Shown here piece by piece: positions 26,158-35,011 of a stretch of DNA of 64,000 nucleotides. Numbering within the stretch: position 1 is the first letter of the stretch; every line of letters starts with the position of its first letter. Source of the DNA: Flavobacteriales bacterium (GTDB lineage: Bacteria; Bacteroidota; Bacteroidia; Flavobacteriales_D; Crocinitomicaceae); the NCBI GenBank assembly GCA_947449575.1, contig CANFRV010000022.1:1-64000 (forward strand), given 5' to 3'. The notes under the pieces are model-generated. The model was given only the letters and a program-made list of their open reading frames with translations, was not told where the DNA came from and made no database searches. The position numbers and the translations under genes are program-made.

Positions 26158-27126
26158 ATGAAAATTATTAAACAATTGTTAGTCTTTTGCCTAATATGCA
26201 TAGCTTCAAAAGAAGCTTCTGCCCAGGACCCTACATTTACACAGTTTTATTCAAACCCTATTTATTTAAATCCCGCTTTCGCAGGTTCACACGGTTGCCC
26301 TCGTTTTGGATTAAATTATAGAAATGAATGGCCTAACTTATCCGGTAATTATGTAACATATTCTGCAGCCTACGATCAATTTTTTAAAAATATTTCTGGT
26401 GGAATTGGTATCATAGTAACACATGATGAACAAGGTCAAGGAACAATAAAAACATCTATGCTTGGTTTAATTTATTCGTACCACTTAAAATTAAATAGAA
26501 AAACTTCTGTTATGTTTGGAGCCAGAGCTGCATGGTATCAGAAATCTTTAGACTGGGACAAATTAACTTTTGGTGACATGATAGACCCACGAAAAGGTTT
26601 TATTTATGCCACAGGTGATGAAAAAAGAGGTGGGTCAAAAGGTTTCTTCGATGCTTCTGCTGGTATAGTTGGTTATAGTAAGCATTTCTTTTTCGGGTTA
26701 GCTGCTCATCATTTAAATCAACCGGATGAGTCAATGATTGTAGGGAACTCTAAAATGCCTATTAGATATACTGCGCACATGGGAGCAGAAATAAAAGTAG
26801 GTAGTAAATCAAAGTTTAATAATCCAACTTCAATTTTACCAAATATTATTTACCAAAATCAAAATGGTTTCCAAGAATTAAACATTGGAACATACATAAA
26901 ATACAATAATTTCACGATTGGGGCATGGTTTAGAAATCGAGATGCATTTATTTTAGCACTTGGAATTAACACTGGTACCTTTAAAATTGGCTACAGTTAT
27001 GACGTTACTGTATCAAAGCTAAATAACGGTGTATCAGGAGGTTCACATGAAGTGTCTTTAGGGCTAAACCTAAATTGCAAGGCAAAGCCAGTAACGTTTA
27101 GAACTATATCTTGTCCCTCTTTTTAA
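26158..27126 (+). CDS. PorP/SprF-family type IX secretion membrane protein
   Basis: This family forms outer-membrane barrels linked to type IX secretion: SprF is needed for export of the SprB adhesin, and PorP is part of the core machine. The 322 residues start with a signal peptide ending in EASAQ. The family signature DPTFTQFYSNPIYLNPAFAG follows, then repeated beta-strands, ending in a Cys-containing tail (LNLNCKAKPVTFRTISCPSF) that is slightly unusual. It lies divergent from porU and immediately upstream of gldJ. Whether it is the core PorP or a cargo-specific SprF paralogue cannot be told from the sequence, because no large adhesin or peptidoglycan-binding partner is adjacent. Confidence 0.9.
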   Translation: MKIIKQLLVFCLICIASKEASAQDPTFTQFYSNPIYLNPAFAGSHGCPRFGLNYRNEWPNLSGNYVTYSAAYDQFFKNISGGIGIIVTHDEQGQGTIKTSMLGLIYSYHLKLNRKTSVMFGARAAWYQKSLDWDKLTFGDMIDPRKGFIYATGDEKRGGSKGFFDASAGIVGYSKHFFFGLAAHHLNQPDESMIVGNSKMPIRYTAHMGAEIKVGSKSKFNNPTSILPNIIYQNQNGFQELNIGTYIKYNNFTIGAWFRNRDAFILALGINTGTFKIGYSYDVTVSKLNNGVSGGSHEVSLGLNLNCKAKPVTFRTISCPSF

Positions 27127-27166
27127 AAAAAATATGTAACTTTTATCATATATTACGATTATATCT

Positions 27167-27174
27167 TAAATTTG
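27167..27174 (+). promoter_or_regulatory. Predicted -7 element for gldJ
   Basis: TAAATTTG is an exact TAnnTTTG match 35 bases before the gldJ ATG at 27210. It lies inside the longer open frame that begins at 27111, which argues for the downstream start. Confidence 0.45.
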
Positions 27175-27209
27175 TCATCTTGAAAACAATAAATAAATAC
27201 ACAAATCAT

Positions 27210-29219
27210 ATGAAAAGCATTAAATATTTTTCAGTAGTAATTGTATCTATGTTGGTTTTAAGCTCTTGTTATCATGAGTTTTCACCAATTACCGGCACAG
27301 CTTACAATGATCCTCAAACTGGAGGTTTCCAAAAAATGCCATTTGTAGATCAAGAAACTGGACCAGGATTGGTGTTAGTGGAAGGTGGTACTTTTACAAT
27401 GGGAAGAGCTGAACAAGATGTTATGTACGATTGGAATAACCGTGCAGCTAGAGTTACCGTTTCATCTTTTTATTTAGATCAAACTGAAATAACTAATTTT
27501 CAATGGTGTGAATACATGTATTGGATTTCTAGAGCATATGAGACGTATCCTGTTGTTGGAAAGAACGTTTTACCTGACACAAACTCATGGAGATCTCCTT
27601 TAGGTTTTAGTGAAAAATTTGTGGAGTATTATTTACGTCACCCGGCATATCGAGACTATCCAGTTGTTGGAGTATCTTGGCTACAAGCATCCGATTTTTG
27701 TAAATGGAGAACGGATAGAGTGAATGAATATGTCTTAATTCGTGAAGGTATTTTAGATTATAATATCGATCAAAGAGATGAAGCAACATTTAATACTGAA
27801 GCTTATTTAAATGGTCAATACGAAGAAAAAGTAATTGAAAATCTTCAAGATTTAAATCCAAATAATATTCAAGGTAAAAAACTAGGGACACGTATAGTTC
27901 GTCAGGAAGATGGTATTTTACTGCCACGTTATAGACTACCAACAGAAGCTGAATGGGAATTTGCTGCTTATGGTTTAATAGGTAATTTAGGTGAAGGCAC
28001 TGAAAACATGAATGAAAGAAGAATTTATCCATGGGATGGCCATTGGGTTCGAAATGACGAACAACAATTCATGGGTACAATTCGTGCAAATTTTGTAAGA
28101 GGAAGAGGAGACTATATGGGTGTAGCTGGGCATTTAAATGATGGTGCGGATGTTACAGCTCCTGTTGAATCATATTGGCCGAATGATTATGGTTTATACC
28201 ATATGGCTGGAAATGTATCTGAATGGGTACTTGATGTATACCGACCATTGTCATCAGAAGATTTTGATGAATTCAGACCTTTCAGAGGAAATGTATTCAA
28301 AACCAAATTACTAAATAACTCAGGTAGTGTAGAATTAAAAGCTTCAAATGTAACTTTTGATGTTCACGGAATGAAAGAATACGTAAATGAATTTGAACGT
28401 ATCCGTTTTCAACGTATTTCTGCTGCAAAACATGATCCTAATGACACTGTCATTCCTCAAGGATTGTCAAAAGGAGTTGCTTCAAGAAATCAATACAAAA
28501 CAGGTTATGCTCCAGATCCTATTTTTATCTCTCACGGAAACATAAAAGATTCTGCCGAATTAAAAATATTAGCAGACATCAACAAAGTTCTTGATGCAGC
28601 GATTATTGATAAAAATAATAAATTTGACGATGAAGCAAACGCAAAAATTCAAGATGAATTATTTGATGGAATATTTGCGAATGGTTTAAGGACTAGTCCT
28701 GGAGGAACTGATTATGCATTTGAAATAATCTCAATGCTTAGATTAGGTTTCACAGCATTTATTATTGACACACCTGGTAAAATGAAGTACCGTAATGTAA
28801 CTGAAGAAGAAAATATTGGACGTTTAAATTACCGTAAAGATGACTACGTGGATTATCTTGATGGAGATATAGAAAGTTCTATCGTATATGCAAATGATGA
28901 TGTTAAAAATAAAATAAATCAAGCGAGTCGCGACCCTAATTTAATTATGTACCAAAGCAAGCATGAAGAATTTGGTTTAGATGGTTCCCCTGTAAAACCA
29001 GCAGGACCAACTTCTTGGCCGACTTCTTTGGTTTCTGATAAATCAAGAGTATACAAAGGTGGTTCTTGGAGAGACAGAGCTTATTGGTTATCTGCAGGTA
29101 ATAGAAGATTCTTAGATGAAGATAAATCAACTTGTGCTCTTGGATTTAGATGTTGTATGGATAGACTTGGCAGTCCAGAAGGCTTCAACTACGAGAAAAA
29201 GAAAAAGAAACAAAAATAA
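27210..29219 (+). CDS. gldJ: Gliding motility lipoprotein GldJ (SUMF1/FGE-like)
   Basis: GldJ is an outer-membrane lipoprotein of the type IX secretion and gliding machinery, related to GldK. From ATG 27210 the protein has 669 residues with a lipoprotein signal (MLVLSSC, Cys20). A formylglycine-generating-enzyme fold follows: LVEGGTFTMGRAEQD near 53-67, YPVVGVSWLQASDFCKW, LPTEAEWEFAAYG, HMAGNVSEWVLD, and the C-terminal GGSWRDRAYWLSAGNRRFLD and GFRC. A long stretch (about residues 350-600) separates AGNVSEW from GGSWRD. It contains a helical segment and no motif I recognise, and this part looks expanded. The frame is open back to 27111, but only the 27210 start gives a lipoprotein signal. murF follows after a terminator. 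Confidence 0.93.
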   Translation: MKSIKYFSVVIVSMLVLSSCYHEFSPITGTAYNDPQTGGFQKMPFVDQETGPGLVLVEGGTFTMGRAEQDVMYDWNNRAARVTVSSFYLDQTEITNFQWCEYMYWISRAYETYPVVGKNVLPDTNSWRSPLGFSEKFVEYYLRHPAYRDYPVVGVSWLQASDFCKWRTDRVNEYVLIREGILDYNIDQRDEATFNTEAYLNGQYEEKVIENLQDLNPNNIQGKKLGTRIVRQEDGILLPRYRLPTEAEWEFAAYGLIGNLGEGTENMNERRIYPWDGHWVRNDEQQFMGTIRANFVRGRGDYMGVAGHLNDGADVTAPVESYWPNDYGLYHMAGNVSEWVLDVYRPLSSEDFDEFRPFRGNVFKTKLLNNSGSVELKASNVTFDVHGMKEYVNEFERIRFQRISAAKHDPNDTVIPQGLSKGVASRNQYKTGYAPDPIFISHGNIKDSAELKILADINKVLDAAIIDKNNKFDDEANAKIQDELFDGIFANGLRTSPGGTDYAFEIISMLRLGFTAFIIDTPGKMKYRNVTEEENIGRLNYRKDDYVDYLDGDIESSIVYANDDVKNKINQASRDPNLIMYQSKHEEFGLDGSPVKPAGPTSWPTSLVSDKSRVYKGGSWRDRAYWLSAGNRRFLDEDKSTCALGFRCCMDRLGSPEGFNYEKKKKKQK

Positions 29220-29227
29220 AATTGAAT

Positions 29228-29258
29228 AAAAAAACCATCCAAAAGATGGTTTTTTTTT
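29228..29258 (+). terminator. Rho-independent terminator of gldJ
   Basis: AAAAAAACCATC (29228-29239) pairs with GATGGTTTTTTT (29245-29256) and ends in a T tract, 9 bases after the gldJ stop codon. Confidence 0.85.
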
Positions 29259-29295
29259 ATTTATAAATTAATGAAATTCAACTTAAGTTCATTTT

Positions 29296-30588
29296 ATGAA
29301 TACTCTTGACAAAATACTTAATCTATTTTATGAAACTACTGGTGTATGCACTGATACAAGAAAAATAGAAAAGAATTGCTTATTTATATGTTTAAAAGGA
29401 GATAATTTTAATGGCAATTCATTTGCACTAAATGCCCTTGAACATGGAGCGAAATATGTTATTGTTGACGAGAACGAATTCAACGTTGCTGAAAATATAT
29501 TCGTTGTAGATAATTCATTAAAATTTCTTCAAGATCTTGCAAAACATCATAGAAATAAATTTTCAATTCCGATAATTGGTATTACAGGAAGCAATGGTAA
29601 AACAAGTACTAAAGAATTAATAAGAGCAGTACTCTCAAAAAAATACAATGTTCTCGCAACTGATGGAAACTTAAATAATCACATTGGCGTACCTCTAACC
29701 TTACTAAAAATAACCGAAGAACATGATATAGCAATTATTGAAATGGGAGCAAATAAATACAAAGATATTGAAGAACTTTGTGAAATTGCAACGCCTAACT
29801 TTGGAATAATTACGAACATAGGAAAAGCACATTTGGAAGGTTTTAAGAATTATGAAGGCGTATTAAAAACAAAATTAGAGCTATATACTTCGATCAAAAA
29901 CATAAATGGTGACATTATTATTAATGGAGATGATCAAAGTTTATTGGATAATATACCTTCAGATATTAAAACTTTTAGCTACAGTCAAGGAAACAATAGT
30001 CATATCATTGGAAAATTAATAAACCTCTCCCCTTTTGTAGAAATGGAATGGTCAACAAAAAACTATCAATCAGGATTGATTTCAACACAAATGATTGGTA
30101 AATACAACTTCTACAATTTTCTTGCGGCTATCGCTTTTGGAGTAAGATTCGGTGTTTCTCCGGAGAAAATAAATGAGGCAATTTCAGAATATTCGCCTTC
30201 GAACAATCGTTCACAAGTGAAGGACGCAAGCAGAAACACATTAATTTTAGATTGCTATAATGCGAACCCAACAAGCATGAAGTCAGCTTTAGAAAGCTTT
30301 GCAATGATTAACCATCCTAAGAAACTATTCATTATAGGAGATATGTTAGAGTTAGGAATTGAATCGGAGCAGGAGCATAAAAATATTTTAAATTTAGCAA
30401 CAAAACTAAATCTTTTTGGCTATGTTGTAGGGCCTATATTTTCACAAATAGCAGAAAAGGACTTTACATATTTTGCTTCTACATCAGAAGCGACAGATTT
30501 CCTCAAAAAAAACAAAGTGAGTGATTCCCTTATTCTCCTAAAAGGATCACGAGGAATTGGACTAGAAAAATTAGAAAATTTATTTTAA
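29296..30588 (+). CDS. murF: UDP-N-acetylmuramoyl-tripeptide--D-alanyl-D-alanine ligase
   Basis: MurF adds D-Ala-D-Ala to the peptidoglycan precursor in the cytoplasm using ATP. The Mur-ligase P-loop is GITGSNGKTSTK at 95-106. Further marks are an N-terminal substrate domain with DTRKIEKNCLFICLKG, the central NIGKAHLEGF, and a C-terminal domain with DCYNANPTSMK and GDMLELG. The 430 residues match other Bacteroidota MurF. It sits alone between the gldJ terminator and a bidirectional terminator, rather than in a dcw cluster. Confidence 0.95.
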   Translation: MNTLDKILNLFYETTGVCTDTRKIEKNCLFICLKGDNFNGNSFALNALEHGAKYVIVDENEFNVAENIFVVDNSLKFLQDLAKHHRNKFSIPIIGITGSNGKTSTKELIRAVLSKKYNVLATDGNLNNHIGVPLTLLKITEEHDIAIIEMGANKYKDIEELCEIATPNFGIITNIGKAHLEGFKNYEGVLKTKLELYTSIKNINGDIIINGDDQSLLDNIPSDIKTFSYSQGNNSHIIGKLINLSPFVEMEWSTKNYQSGLISTQMIGKYNFYNFLAAIAFGVRFGVSPEKINEAISEYSPSNNRSQVKDASRNTLILDCYNANPTSMKSALESFAMINHPKKLFIIGDMLELGIESEQEHKNILNLATKLNLFGYVVGPIFSQIAEKDFTYFASTSEATDFLKKNKVSDSLILLKGSRGIGLEKLENLF

Positions 30589-30608
30589 CTCGACTTAGTA
30601 GAACGCAA

Positions 30609-30634
30609 AAAAGCGATCGAATCCGATCGCTTTT
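30609..30634. terminator. Bidirectional terminator between murF and the acyl-CoA dehydrogenase
   Basis: AAAAGCGATCG (30609-30619) and CGATCGCTTTT (30624-30634) are perfect complements around a four-base loop. A and T tracts lie at the two ends. Confidence 0.85.
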
Positions 30635-30660
30635 AAAGTCAAAACTATGTAATCCGTCAA

Positions 30661-31803
30661 TTAATCTTTTAAGATATTTCTTGAAATAACCACTTTCTGA
30701 ATTTCAGAAGTACCTTCATAAATTTGAGTGATTTTTGCGTCTCTCATCATTCTTTCGACATGGTATTCTTTCACAAAACCGTATCCACCGTGTATTTGAA
30801 CAGCTTCTACCGTTTGCTCCATTGCTACTTTAGATGCATACAATTTAGCCATGGCACCAGATTGGTCATAATTTCTACCAGCATCTTTATCAGTAGCTGC
30901 TTTGTATACTAACAACTTTGCCGCTTCAATTTCAGTTGCCATATCAGCCAATTTAAAAGCAATAGCTTGATGTTTATAAATTTCCTTTCCAAAAGCTTGA
31001 CGTTGTTTTGAATACGCAAGCGCTAATTCATAACCACCACCAGCGATACCCAATGCTTGCGCTGCAATACCGATGCGGCCTCCAGAAAGAGCTTTCATTG
31101 CAAAAGTAAACCCAAACCCATCTTCACCTATTCTATTCTCTTTTGGCACTTTAACATCATTGAATAACAGCGTGTGCGTATCACTTCCACGAATACCCAT
31201 TTTATCTTCTTTGGCACCAACAATAAATCCTTCCGCACCTCTCTCAACAATAAAAGCATTGATACCTCTATGTCCAGCTTCAACATTTGTTTGCGCAATA
31301 ACGATGTACGTAGATGCTGATGAACCATTTGTAATCCAATTTTTTGTCCCATTCAACAAATAATAATCACCCATATCAATGGCAGTAGTTCTTTGAGAAG
31401 TAGCATCAGATCCTGCTTCTGGTTCAGACAAACAGAATGCACCTATTTTTTCACCAGTAGCTAAAGGAACAAGAAATTTTTGTTTTTGATCTTCTGTACA
31501 ATATTTTTCCAATCCCCAACAAACAAGAGAATTATTAACTGACATACAAACTGAAGTTGATGCATCCACTTTTGAAATTTCTTCAATCGCTAATACGTAA
31601 GATAATGTATCCATTCCACTACCACCATATTCAGGACTAACCATCATACCCATAAATCCAAGCTCAGCCAACTGTTTAATTTCTTCTTTTGGAAAACGTT
31701 GTTCATTATCTCGAGCAATAACTCCAGGTTTTAAGATATTTTGAGCAAAATCTCTAGCGGCATCTCTAACTGCAATCTGTTCTTCAGTTAATTCAAAATT
31801 CAT
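30661..31803 (-). CDS. Acyl-CoA dehydrogenase (short/branched-chain type)
   Basis: This FAD enzyme oxidises acyl-CoA to the 2,3-enoyl-CoA and hands electrons to electron-transfer flavoprotein. The 380 residues show the FAD signature GAFCLSEPEAGSDA (about 122-135) and WITNGS. The catalytic base Glu363 in QIYEGTSEIQ is in the position typical of short-chain and butyryl-type members. No other beta-oxidation gene is adjacent, so chain-length preference remains open. The gene is monocistronic, with a shared terminator downstream and a consensus -7 box at 31841-31848 upstream. Confidence 0.94.
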   Translation of the reverse strand: MNFELTEEQIAVRDAARDFAQNILKPGVIARDNEQRFPKEEIKQLAELGFMGMMVSPEYGGSGMDTLSYVLAIEEISKVDASTSVCMSVNNSLVCWGLEKYCTEDQKQKFLVPLATGEKIGAFCLSEPEAGSDATSQRTTAIDMGDYYLLNGTKNWITNGSSASTYIVIAQTNVEAGHRGINAFIVERGAEGFIVGAKEDKMGIRGSDTHTLLFNDVKVPKENRIGEDGFGFTFAMKALSGGRIGIAAQALGIAGGGYELALAYSKQRQAFGKEIYKHQAIAFKLADMATEIEAAKLLVYKAATDKDAGRNYDQSGAMAKLYASKVAMEQTVEAVQIHGGYGFVKEYHVERMMRDAKITQIYEGTSEIQKVVISRNILKD

Positions 31804-31840
31804 ATCTAAATCGTTTATATTTTACATTAAAATAAGAGTA

Positions 31841-31848
31841 CAAATTTA
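31841..31848 (-). promoter_or_regulatory. Predicted -7 element of the acyl-CoA dehydrogenase gene
   Basis: It reads TAAATTTG on the minus strand, 37 bases before the ATG. No TTG was seen at the -33 distance. Confidence 0.4.
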
Positions 31849-31983
31849 ACTTTATTAATCCTATTTCTCTATTTGATTTGATTAAAAATCAATGGATATT
31901 ATTATAAATTTAAAAACTTTATTAATCAATTTAATTATTTATCTGCATATCTTTTGAAAATTAAGAAAAAAGCATCTCCATAA

Positions 31984-32014
31984 TTTGAATAGTACACATA
32001 TTTTCTTATTTTTA
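31984..32014 (+). promoter_or_regulatory. Predicted promoter of anmK, 4 nt before the ATG
   Basis: TTTG (31984-31987) and TATTTTTA (32007-32014) are 19 bases apart. The -7 element deviates only in its last base. It ends 4 bases before the ATG at 32019, so the transcript would have essentially no leader. Confidence 0.5.
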
Positions 32015-32018
32015 TAAT

Positions 32019-33092
32019 ATGAGAAATTATGAACTAATTGGTTTAATGTCGGGTACTTCCATGGATGGTCTTGATCTTGTGCATGTACAATTTGAGATAA
32101 ACGAATTAAATGAATGGAATTATAGATTATTAGCAGCAGAAACCATTCCATATCCTCAAGAAATTATTGACCAACTGACCCACTGCACTCAGCTAAATGT
32201 GCCTCTTTTTTTACAACTAGATAAACAAATAGGGTCAATTTTTGGTGAAATGGTCAATTCTTTCATTCAAAAAAACAAGATTGAAAAATCAACTATTGAT
32301 GCAATTGCTTCACATGGACATACCACATTTCACCAACCTGACAATGGCTTTACATGTCAAATTGGATGTGGGTCAAGTATTTCCTATATAACAGATATCC
32401 CTGTAATAAATGATTTTCGAAGTAAAGATGTGATTGCGGGCGGACAAGGCGCTCCTTTAGTTCCAAAAGGTGATCTACTTTTATTTAATTCTTTAGCCGA
32501 TTCATTTCTAAACATTGGAGGGATCGCGAATATCAGTTTTTCCAAAGACGATAAAATGTATGCTTATGATATTTCTCCCGGTAATTTACCACTTAATAAA
32601 TTAGCCCTTTCGAAAGGAATGACCTATGATAAGAATGGTGAATTGGCTTCTTCCGGTGAAATTAATTTCTTCCTTTTAGACCTACTAAACAGTTTAGAAT
32701 ATTACGCTCAGCCAAGTCCAAAATCACTTGGTACCGAATGGTTGACTCAAAATTTTTATCCTTTGATAAAATTTGATAGGGACATTGAAAATAATTTACG
32801 AACAATTATTGAGCATGAGGCGATACAAATTTCTAACACATTGAACAATAACAACCTTAAATCGGTTTTTATAACCGGTGGTGGTGCTAAAAATAAATTT
32901 CTAATTGAACGACTTAAGCACTATTACAAAGGAGAAATTATAATTCCATCCGATCAGATAATTGATTTTAAAGAAGCGATAATTTTCGCACTGCTTGGCG
33001 CACTATACTTAGCTGAGGAAACAAACACCTTAGCATCAGTCACAGGCGCATCTCAGAATGTAAGAGGAGGCGTTTTGCATGTTCCCAATTAG
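32019..33092 (+). CDS. anmK: Anhydro-N-acetylmuramic acid kinase
   Basis: AnmK hydrolyses and phosphorylates 1,6-anhydro-MurNAc released from the cell wall, giving MurNAc-6-phosphate for recycling. The 357 residues carry the ATPase signatures GLMSGTSMDGLDL at 8-20, ASHGHTTFHQP, NDFRSKDVIAGGQGAPLVP, LNIGGIANIS and FITGGGAKN. The etherase gene murQ that would use the product is not in the window. The gene is convergent with the helicase gene, 13 bases away, with no obvious terminator. Confidence 0.95.
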   Translation: MRNYELIGLMSGTSMDGLDLVHVQFEINELNEWNYRLLAAETIPYPQEIIDQLTHCTQLNVPLFLQLDKQIGSIFGEMVNSFIQKNKIEKSTIDAIASHGHTTFHQPDNGFTCQIGCGSSISYITDIPVINDFRSKDVIAGGQGAPLVPKGDLLLFNSLADSFLNIGGIANISFSKDDKMYAYDISPGNLPLNKLALSKGMTYDKNGELASSGEINFFLLDLLNSLEYYAQPSPKSLGTEWLTQNFYPLIKFDRDIENNLRTIIEHEAIQISNTLNNNNLKSVFITGGGAKNKFLIERLKHYYKGEIIIPSDQIIDFKEAIIFALLGALYLAEETNTLASVTGASQNVRGGVLHVPN

Positions 33093-33105
33093 TTATTCAG
33101 TAGTA

Positions 33106-34938
33106 TTATTCTAATTCCCAAACACTTCTGTAGGCTTCATTTTTTTCCATATATTCGAGAAAATAAGAATAAAATGGATCATTACCAATTGTTGAACTAT
33201 CACCAATCACAAATAATTGTTCTTTAGCCCTCGTAAGCGCAACGTTCATCCTACGGTAATCAGAAAGAAATCCTATTTTAGACTCGTCATTTGATCGCAC
33301 TAAAGAAAGAATAACAATTTGCTTTTCCTGCCCTTGAAAACTATCTATAGTACTTACTAGCAGATCCTTTGAGAAAGTTAGTTTTGCTAATGCTACTTGT
33401 CCAGAATAAGGAGAAATAAAAGCGATATTTTTAGTGTCTAACTTTTCTGAATCAATTATTTTCTGAACCACATCCAATTCTCCCTGATTCATTAAACTCA
33501 TTCCATTCCCCCCATTTTCTTCCTCAAAACCTGCTCCAGCCGTATCAAAAAAAGAGATATGGACACCCGTATTTTTTAGATTTTCTGACGTTTTTAATTC
33601 CCCTTTATAGAAATAATTACTAGAAAAATCAGCAATCGCCTTGCGCATCCTATATTGAATATTTAGAAAATGAACATTTGACGTATTTACAAAACAATAC
33701 TCTAAAATTGACCTATTAAATCCAAGTTTAACCGCCTCCGCAGATAAAACCATCGGAGGTAATTGGAGATGATCGCCCGCTAAAACCCACTTATTAGCTA
33801 AAGGAAATAAAACCCAAGCAAGAGGTTCGATACATTGCCCTGCCTCATCTATGATTAACGTGTCAAATTGATACCCTTTTGAAACAAAATCATGCAAGCC
33901 GATTGGTGTACCTAAAATTACTTTTGCTTGGTCAAACAATAGTCGCTCATAGTAATTTCTTAAATCTTTTATTTCTTTCCGTATATTTTTTACTTCTTTG
34001 AGTAATAAATTTCTTTGCTCGCGCTCATCTTTACCAAAATTTCTTTTATATTGGTTAGCCATTTTGCGTAACTCCTCAGACCGAATTTTTAATTTTTTTA
34101 TTTCCTTTTGCTGCTTGCTGTCTGACATCTTACCTTCAGTAGTGCATGGATAAACCGTTTCATCTACCTTGGTGGTATTTCCTACCCGAAGTATATTCAA
34201 CTGCAACGCGATTAGTCCCCTAGCGATATTATCAACTGCCGCATTGCTTGGAGCAGAAACTACCACCTTCTCCCCTTTTGCAACTAACTGAAGAATGCCT
34301 TCTAACAATGTTGTGGTTTTTCCCGTTCCTGGAGGACCATGAATAACGGCAATATTTTCATTTTCAACAATTGCTTTTACAGCATTCTTTTGACTTTCAT
34401 TTAAATTATCATTGGTAAAAGAATATACATTTCCTGACTCTTGAGGTATATTCTCCCACTTTTGATCAGAATGAATTTTCTGAAATAAAAAATTACTTTC
34501 AGCAGATTCACTGATATAATTCAAGGCATTTTTCATGACCTCGTTTGTTCGATGATCAGGAGAAAGTTTAATTCCTACCCCTTCATCCTCCATCCAATCA
34601 GGGAAATCAGGAGCAAATAATCGAAATTCACCTTTTGCTCCATCCACAGAAATTAAAATTCCCTTTATCGGCTCTTCCCCTTCACAAAAACATTCAATTG
34701 CAGCTCCATCTTTAAAATTAGACACATCAGTTGGGAAAGGTAACCTAAAAGAAATTTCAGGATAATCTGCATATCCAAATACCTTACGAACAACACGCAA
34801 TGGATGCAAGGCAATTCCTTCTGATTTTAAAGATTTTAAACTATGTTGCTGATCTAATTTGTATTTTTTTTCTTGTTCTTTTATTTCAAGATCAATACAC
34901 AGCAACAAATGTTTAATATGCGAGTTTATAGGTTCCAT
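33106..34938 (-). CDS. Superfamily 1 helicase, Upf1/IGHMBP2 (DNA2/NAM7) type
   Basis: This ATP-dependent nucleic-acid helicase has 610 residues. An N-terminal region of about 1-175 contains a small beta-barrel like that of IGHMBP2. Walker A GPPGTGKTT is at 201-209, followed by motif Ia (VVSAPSNAAVDNI), motif II IDEAGQC near 365, motif III LAGDHLQLPP, motif IV-V elements (STIDSFQGQEKQIVIL) and motif VI (RMNVALTRAKEQLFVIG). A charged coiled-coil insert (about 275-335) sits between motifs Ia and II and corresponds to the stalk of Upf1-like proteins. Bacterial members are common in Bacteroidota, but their biological role is not settled. The protein lacks nuclease or AN1 domains. Confidence 0.88.
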   Translation of the reverse strand: MEPINSHIKHLLLCIDLEIKEQEKKYKLDQQHSLKSLKSEGIALHPLRVVRKVFGYADYPEISFRLPFPTDVSNFKDGAAIECFCEGEEPIKGILISVDGAKGEFRLFAPDFPDWMEDEGVGIKLSPDHRTNEVMKNALNYISESAESNFLFQKIHSDQKWENIPQESGNVYSFTNDNLNESQKNAVKAIVENENIAVIHGPPGTGKTTTLLEGILQLVAKGEKVVVSAPSNAAVDNIARGLIALQLNILRVGNTTKVDETVYPCTTEGKMSDSKQQKEIKKLKIRSEELRKMANQYKRNFGKDEREQRNLLLKEVKNIRKEIKDLRNYYERLLFDQAKVILGTPIGLHDFVSKGYQFDTLIIDEAGQCIEPLAWVLFPLANKWVLAGDHLQLPPMVLSAEAVKLGFNRSILEYCFVNTSNVHFLNIQYRMRKAIADFSSNYFYKGELKTSENLKNTGVHISFFDTAGAGFEEENGGNGMSLMNQGELDVVQKIIDSEKLDTKNIAFISPYSGQVALAKLTFSKDLLVSTIDSFQGQEKQIVILSLVRSNDESKIGFLSDYRRMNVALTRAKEQLFVIGDSSTIGNDPFYSYFLEYMEKNEAYRSVWELE

Positions 34939-34969
34939 TCTTTTTTTTGGATGAATGGGTGATTAGGTA

Positions 34970-35009
34970 TTTTTTGAAGAGACGAGACAAATCTCGTCTC
35001 TTCAAAAAA
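34970..35009 (-). terminator. Terminator of the serine-palmitoyltransferase-like gene
   Basis: GAAGAGACGAGA (34976-34987) pairs with TCTCGTCTCTTC (34992-35003), a 12-bp stem with flanking A and T tracts. It lies 2 bases after the gene's stop codon on the minus strand. Confidence 0.85.
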
Positions 35010-35011
35010 GA

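Noticed and set aside
27111-27209. Longer start for GldJ at 27111
   Set aside because: It would overlap the preceding gene, hide the lipoprotein signal and include a -7 element. ATG 27210 fits better.
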